The notes under the pieces were generated by a model. It was not told the origin of the DNA. It made no database searches and was given only the letters and a program-made list of their open reading frames with translations. Positions 33,318 through 35,157 of a stretch of 35,157 bases of DNA are shown in pieces. Every line of letters starts with the position of its first letter. The stretch's first letter is position 1. Source of the stretch: Tepidimonas sp. (GTDB lineage Bacteria; Pseudomonadota; Gammaproteobacteria; Burkholderiales; Burkholderiaceae_C); NCBI RefSeq assembly GCF_029335975.1, contig NZ_JARJMT020000129.1:1-35157 (forward strand), in the 5' to 3' direction. The translations under genes were made by a program, and so were the position numbers.

Positions 33318-35157
33318 TTACTGGCGCGCCCGCCGCACCAAGGCGGAAATATCCAGAATCAGCGAGACGCTGCCGTCGCCCAGGATGGTGGCTCCCGAGA
33401 CATTGGGGACCTTCTTGTAGTTGGCTTCGAGGTTTTTGATCACCACCTGCTGCTGTCCCAGCAATTCGTCGACCACCAGTGCCACGCGCGATCCGTCGGA
33501 CTCCACCACGACCATGATGCTGTTGGCGGATGCGTCCGTCGCCGGCCGTGGCACTTGGAACAGACGTTCCAGCTCGATGACCGGCATGTATTCCTCGCGC
33601 ACCTTGACGAGCTGGGCGCTTTGGGCCACGGTGTTGATATCGCTGGCCTGGACCTGAAAGGACTCGACCACCGAGGACAGCGGCAAGATGTAGACCTCGT
33701 CGCCCACGCGCACGGTCATGCCGTCCATGATCGCGAGCGTCAGGGGCAGACGCACCTTGACGCTCATGCCATAGCCTTCGGCCGAGTCGATCTCCACCGA
33801 ACCGCCCAGCGAGGCGATGTTTTTCTTGACCACGTCCATACCGACGCCGCGGCCAGAGACGTCGGTGACCACATCGGCCGTAGAAAAACCCGGAGCAAAG
33901 ATCAATTGCCACACTTCGGCATCGCTCATGTCGTCGGAGCAGGGCACGCCTTTCTCCCGCGCCTTGCGCAGCAGCTTGTCTCGCGACAAGCCACGACCGT
34001 CGTCACGCACCTCGATCAGGATCGAGCCCCCCTGGTGGGCCGCCGAGAGGGTGATCGTGCCGACTTCCGGCTTGCCCTTGGCGATGCGCTCCTGCGGCAG
34101 CTCGATGCCATGGTCGCAGCTGTTGCGTATCAGATGCGTCAGCGGATCGGTGATCTTCTCGATCAGGCCCTTGTCGAGCTCAGTCGCCTCGCCGTGTGTC
34201 ACCAATTCGACCTTCTTGCCCAGCTTGCTGGCCAGGTCGCGCAGCATGCGCGGGAAGCGGCTGAACACCACCGACATGGGGATCATGCGGATCGACATGA
34301 CCGACTCCTGCAAGTCGCGCGTGTTGCGCTCCAAGTCGGCCAGACCGGTGAGCAGCTGCTGATGCAAGGTTGCATCCAGGTCACGACTGTACTGCGCCAG
34401 CATGGCTTGGGTGATGACGAGCTCGCCTACTTGGTTGATGAGCTGGTCGATCTTGCTGACGGATACGCGCAGCGTCGTCGTCTCCAATTGGGCGCTGGCC
34501 GCGTTGCGGGCGGCCTTGGCGGTTTCGCGTGCGCGGGCATCCGCGCTGAGTGCGGGCGACGCGGCCGTCCCCCCCGGGGACAGGACCGAGCCCTGCAGGG
34601 CTGCCTCGGCTTGCAGGGCGGCGGCGTGCTCCGCGGGTGTCACCGGATTGCCCGGCGCACCAGAAAACAAACCATAGCCGTGCACCTCGTCGGGGGCTGG
34701 AATCGGGGCGCCGCTGGCATCCGGTCGCGTGCTGGCGACTGGACTGCCCGGAGCGCCGGCGAACAGGCCGTAGCCTTCCTCAATCACTTCACGGCTGTGT
34801 TCGGGGGCGGCGTTGTCTGCAGCGGTCGTGGTGACCGACGCCGCTGCCGCTGCCCCGGGCAGCAGGGCGACTTGATCACGGGCGACATGGAAGGCAAACA
34901 GGTCCAGCAGCTCTGCGTCGCTGCTGCTGGTGTCGATCTCGTAAATGCGGAAATTGCCCTCGTCGCGCTCTGCCGTGATGGTGCCCAGGCCGGCAATGTC
35001 GCGAAACAATTCCTTGATGGGGTCAGCCAGATCCAAGCGGCTCAGCGGGCCAATGCGGGCTTGCAGGTGCCGTGGTGCCCCGGCGGGTGATGGCGCGGGC
35101 ATGCCGCCCGGCGTGCTGCGCGCCCCGGGGTCGGCCGCCGCCGGTGGCGCAGGGGGG
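33318..35157 (-). CDS. cheA: Chemotaxis histidine kinase CheA (N-terminus outside window)
   Basis: About 612 residues are visible; the frame is still open at the right edge (PPAPPAAADPG...), so the His-phosphotransfer domain lies outside and ATG 35102 is not the true start. Parts in order: a module with IKELFRDIAGLGTI and ELLDLFAFHVARDQVAL (regulator-docking type), a long linker with two copies of a GYGLF-GAPG motif (34641-34775), the dimerisation domain (RVSVSKIDQLINQVGELVI), the kinase domain with LIRNSCDHGIE (N-box), VRDDGRGL (G1), FAPGFSTA and SGRGVGMDVVK (G2), and the CheW-like C-terminal domain ending in ISALVRRARQ. All catalytic boxes are intact. cheR follows 15 bp later; no cheW or receptor gene lies between. 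Confidence 0.96.
   Translation of the reverse strand, partial: PPAPPAAADPGARSTPGGMPAPSPAGAPRHLQARIGPLSRLDLADPIKELFRDIAGLGTITAERDEGNFRIYEIDTSSSDAELLDLFAFHVARDQVALLPGAAAAASVTTTAADNAAPEHSREVIEEGYGLFAGAPGSPVASTRPDASGAPIPAPDEVHGYGLFSGAPGNPVTPAEHAAALQAEAALQGSVLSPGGTAASPALSADARARETAKAARNAASAQLETTTLRVSVSKIDQLINQVGELVITQAMLAQYSRDLDATLHQQLLTGLADLERNTRDLQESVMSIRMIPMSVVFSRFPRMLRDLASKLGKKVELVTHGEATELDKGLIEKITDPLTHLIRNSCDHGIELPQERIAKGKPEVGTITLSAAHQGGSILIEVRDDGRGLSRDKLLRKAREKGVPCSDDMSDAEVWQLIFAPGFSTADVVTDVSGRGVGMDVVKKNIASLGGSVEIDSAEGYGMSVKVRLPLTLAIMDGMTVRVGDEVYILPLSSVVESFQVQASDINTVAQSAQLVKVREEYMPVIELERLFQVPRPATDASANSIMVVVESDGSRVALVVDELLGQQQVVIKNLEANYKKVPNVSGATILGDGSVSLILDISALVRRARQ
34641..34679 (-). repeat. 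CheA linker motif copy 2 (GYGLFSGAPGNPV)
   Basis: Thirteen residues match the copy at 34737-34775 at 11 places. The DNA differs at many third positions, so the similarity is kept at protein level. Confidence 0.85.
34737..34775 (-). repeat. CheA linker motif copy 1 (GYGLFAGAPGSPV)
   Basis: First of two copies, 96 bp (32 codons) from the other. Both follow an acidic or polar residue pair and lie in otherwise disordered Pro/Ala-rich sequence. Confidence 0.85.

Noticed and set aside
32532-35090. 852-codon plus-strand frame opposite cheR and cheA
   Set aside because: Although very long, it is antisense to two conserved genes with intact catalytic motifs and its translation is His/Gln/Asp-rich shadow sequence.
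1-35157. Contig-end suspicion: the window opens with six C and closes with six G bases
   Set aside because: Both lie in open reading frames (Pro codons of HemX and CheA) and may be chance or an assembly break at homopolymers; nothing biological can be concluded.
1-35157. Search for tRNA, rRNA, CRISPR repeats, transposases, integrases, toxin-antitoxin pairs and phage genes
   Set aside because: None was recognised; the region reads as ordinary core chromosome with short intergenic gaps.

Overview
The window is a dense, high-GC stretch of a bacterial chromosome with about 31 protein genes and no rRNA, tRNA, CRISPR array, insertion sequence or prophage that I could see. Gene content and order (hemX-hemY; glnA, a DUF4124 protein, glnL and glnG; ilvE with an NDUFS6-type zinc-finger gene; cheA-cheR-cheD-cheB) point to a betaproteobacterium of the order Burkholderiales, probably near Comamonadaceae/Sphaerotilaceae. 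That placement is inference from gene order and protein style, not from a database search. Both ends cut a gene: hemX at the left and cheA at the right.

Layout. 1-2402: end of a heme operon (hemX, hemY). 2425-5687: a DUF2062 membrane protein, divergent from an RsuA-type pseudouridine synthase, an EI24/CysZ-like membrane protein and a MoaB/CinA-type protein. 5691-10604: the nitrogen-control cluster. glnA sits behind two NtrC-type boxes and a sigma-54 promoter and ends in a terminator; a secreted DUF4124 coiled-coil protein and the NtrB/NtrC pair follow. 10625-17152 (minus strand): CYTH-CHAD protein, P2-type cation ATPase, miaB, xth. 17203-18105: argB. 18210-26211: a TetR-controlled fatty-acid degradation operon (tetR, acyl-CoA dehydrogenase, DUF2147 secreted protein, 3-hydroxyacyl-CoA dehydrogenase/hydratase fusion, thiolase, enoyl-CoA isomerase-like crotonase, hotdog thioesterase). 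26228-28439: a GT25 glycosyltransferase and a convergent O-antigen-ligase-like protein. 28473-29636: zinc-finger protein and ilvE. 29921-30676: an unrecognised protein behind a sigma-28 (FliA) type promoter. 30700-35157: cheB, cheD, cheR and cheA on the minus strand.

How the parts work together. Phosphorylated NtrC (glnG product) with sigma-54 would switch on glnA under nitrogen limitation, so target and regulator lie side by side. The beta-oxidation enzymes form a full cycle from acyl-CoA to acetyl-CoA, and the promoter of their TetR repressor carries a clear inverted-repeat operator over the start region. The chemotaxis genes encode the kinase plus the adaptation enzymes (methyltransferase, deamidase, methylesterase).

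The most promising leads for something undescribed are the sigma-28-driven unknown gene facing cheB, the duplicated YGLF-GAPG motif in the CheA linker, the polyphosphate-type CYTH-CHAD gene tightly coupled to a cation ATPase that lacks a canonical Ca2+ ligand, and the exported proteins of unknown function embedded in the glnA/ntrBC and beta-oxidation clusters.
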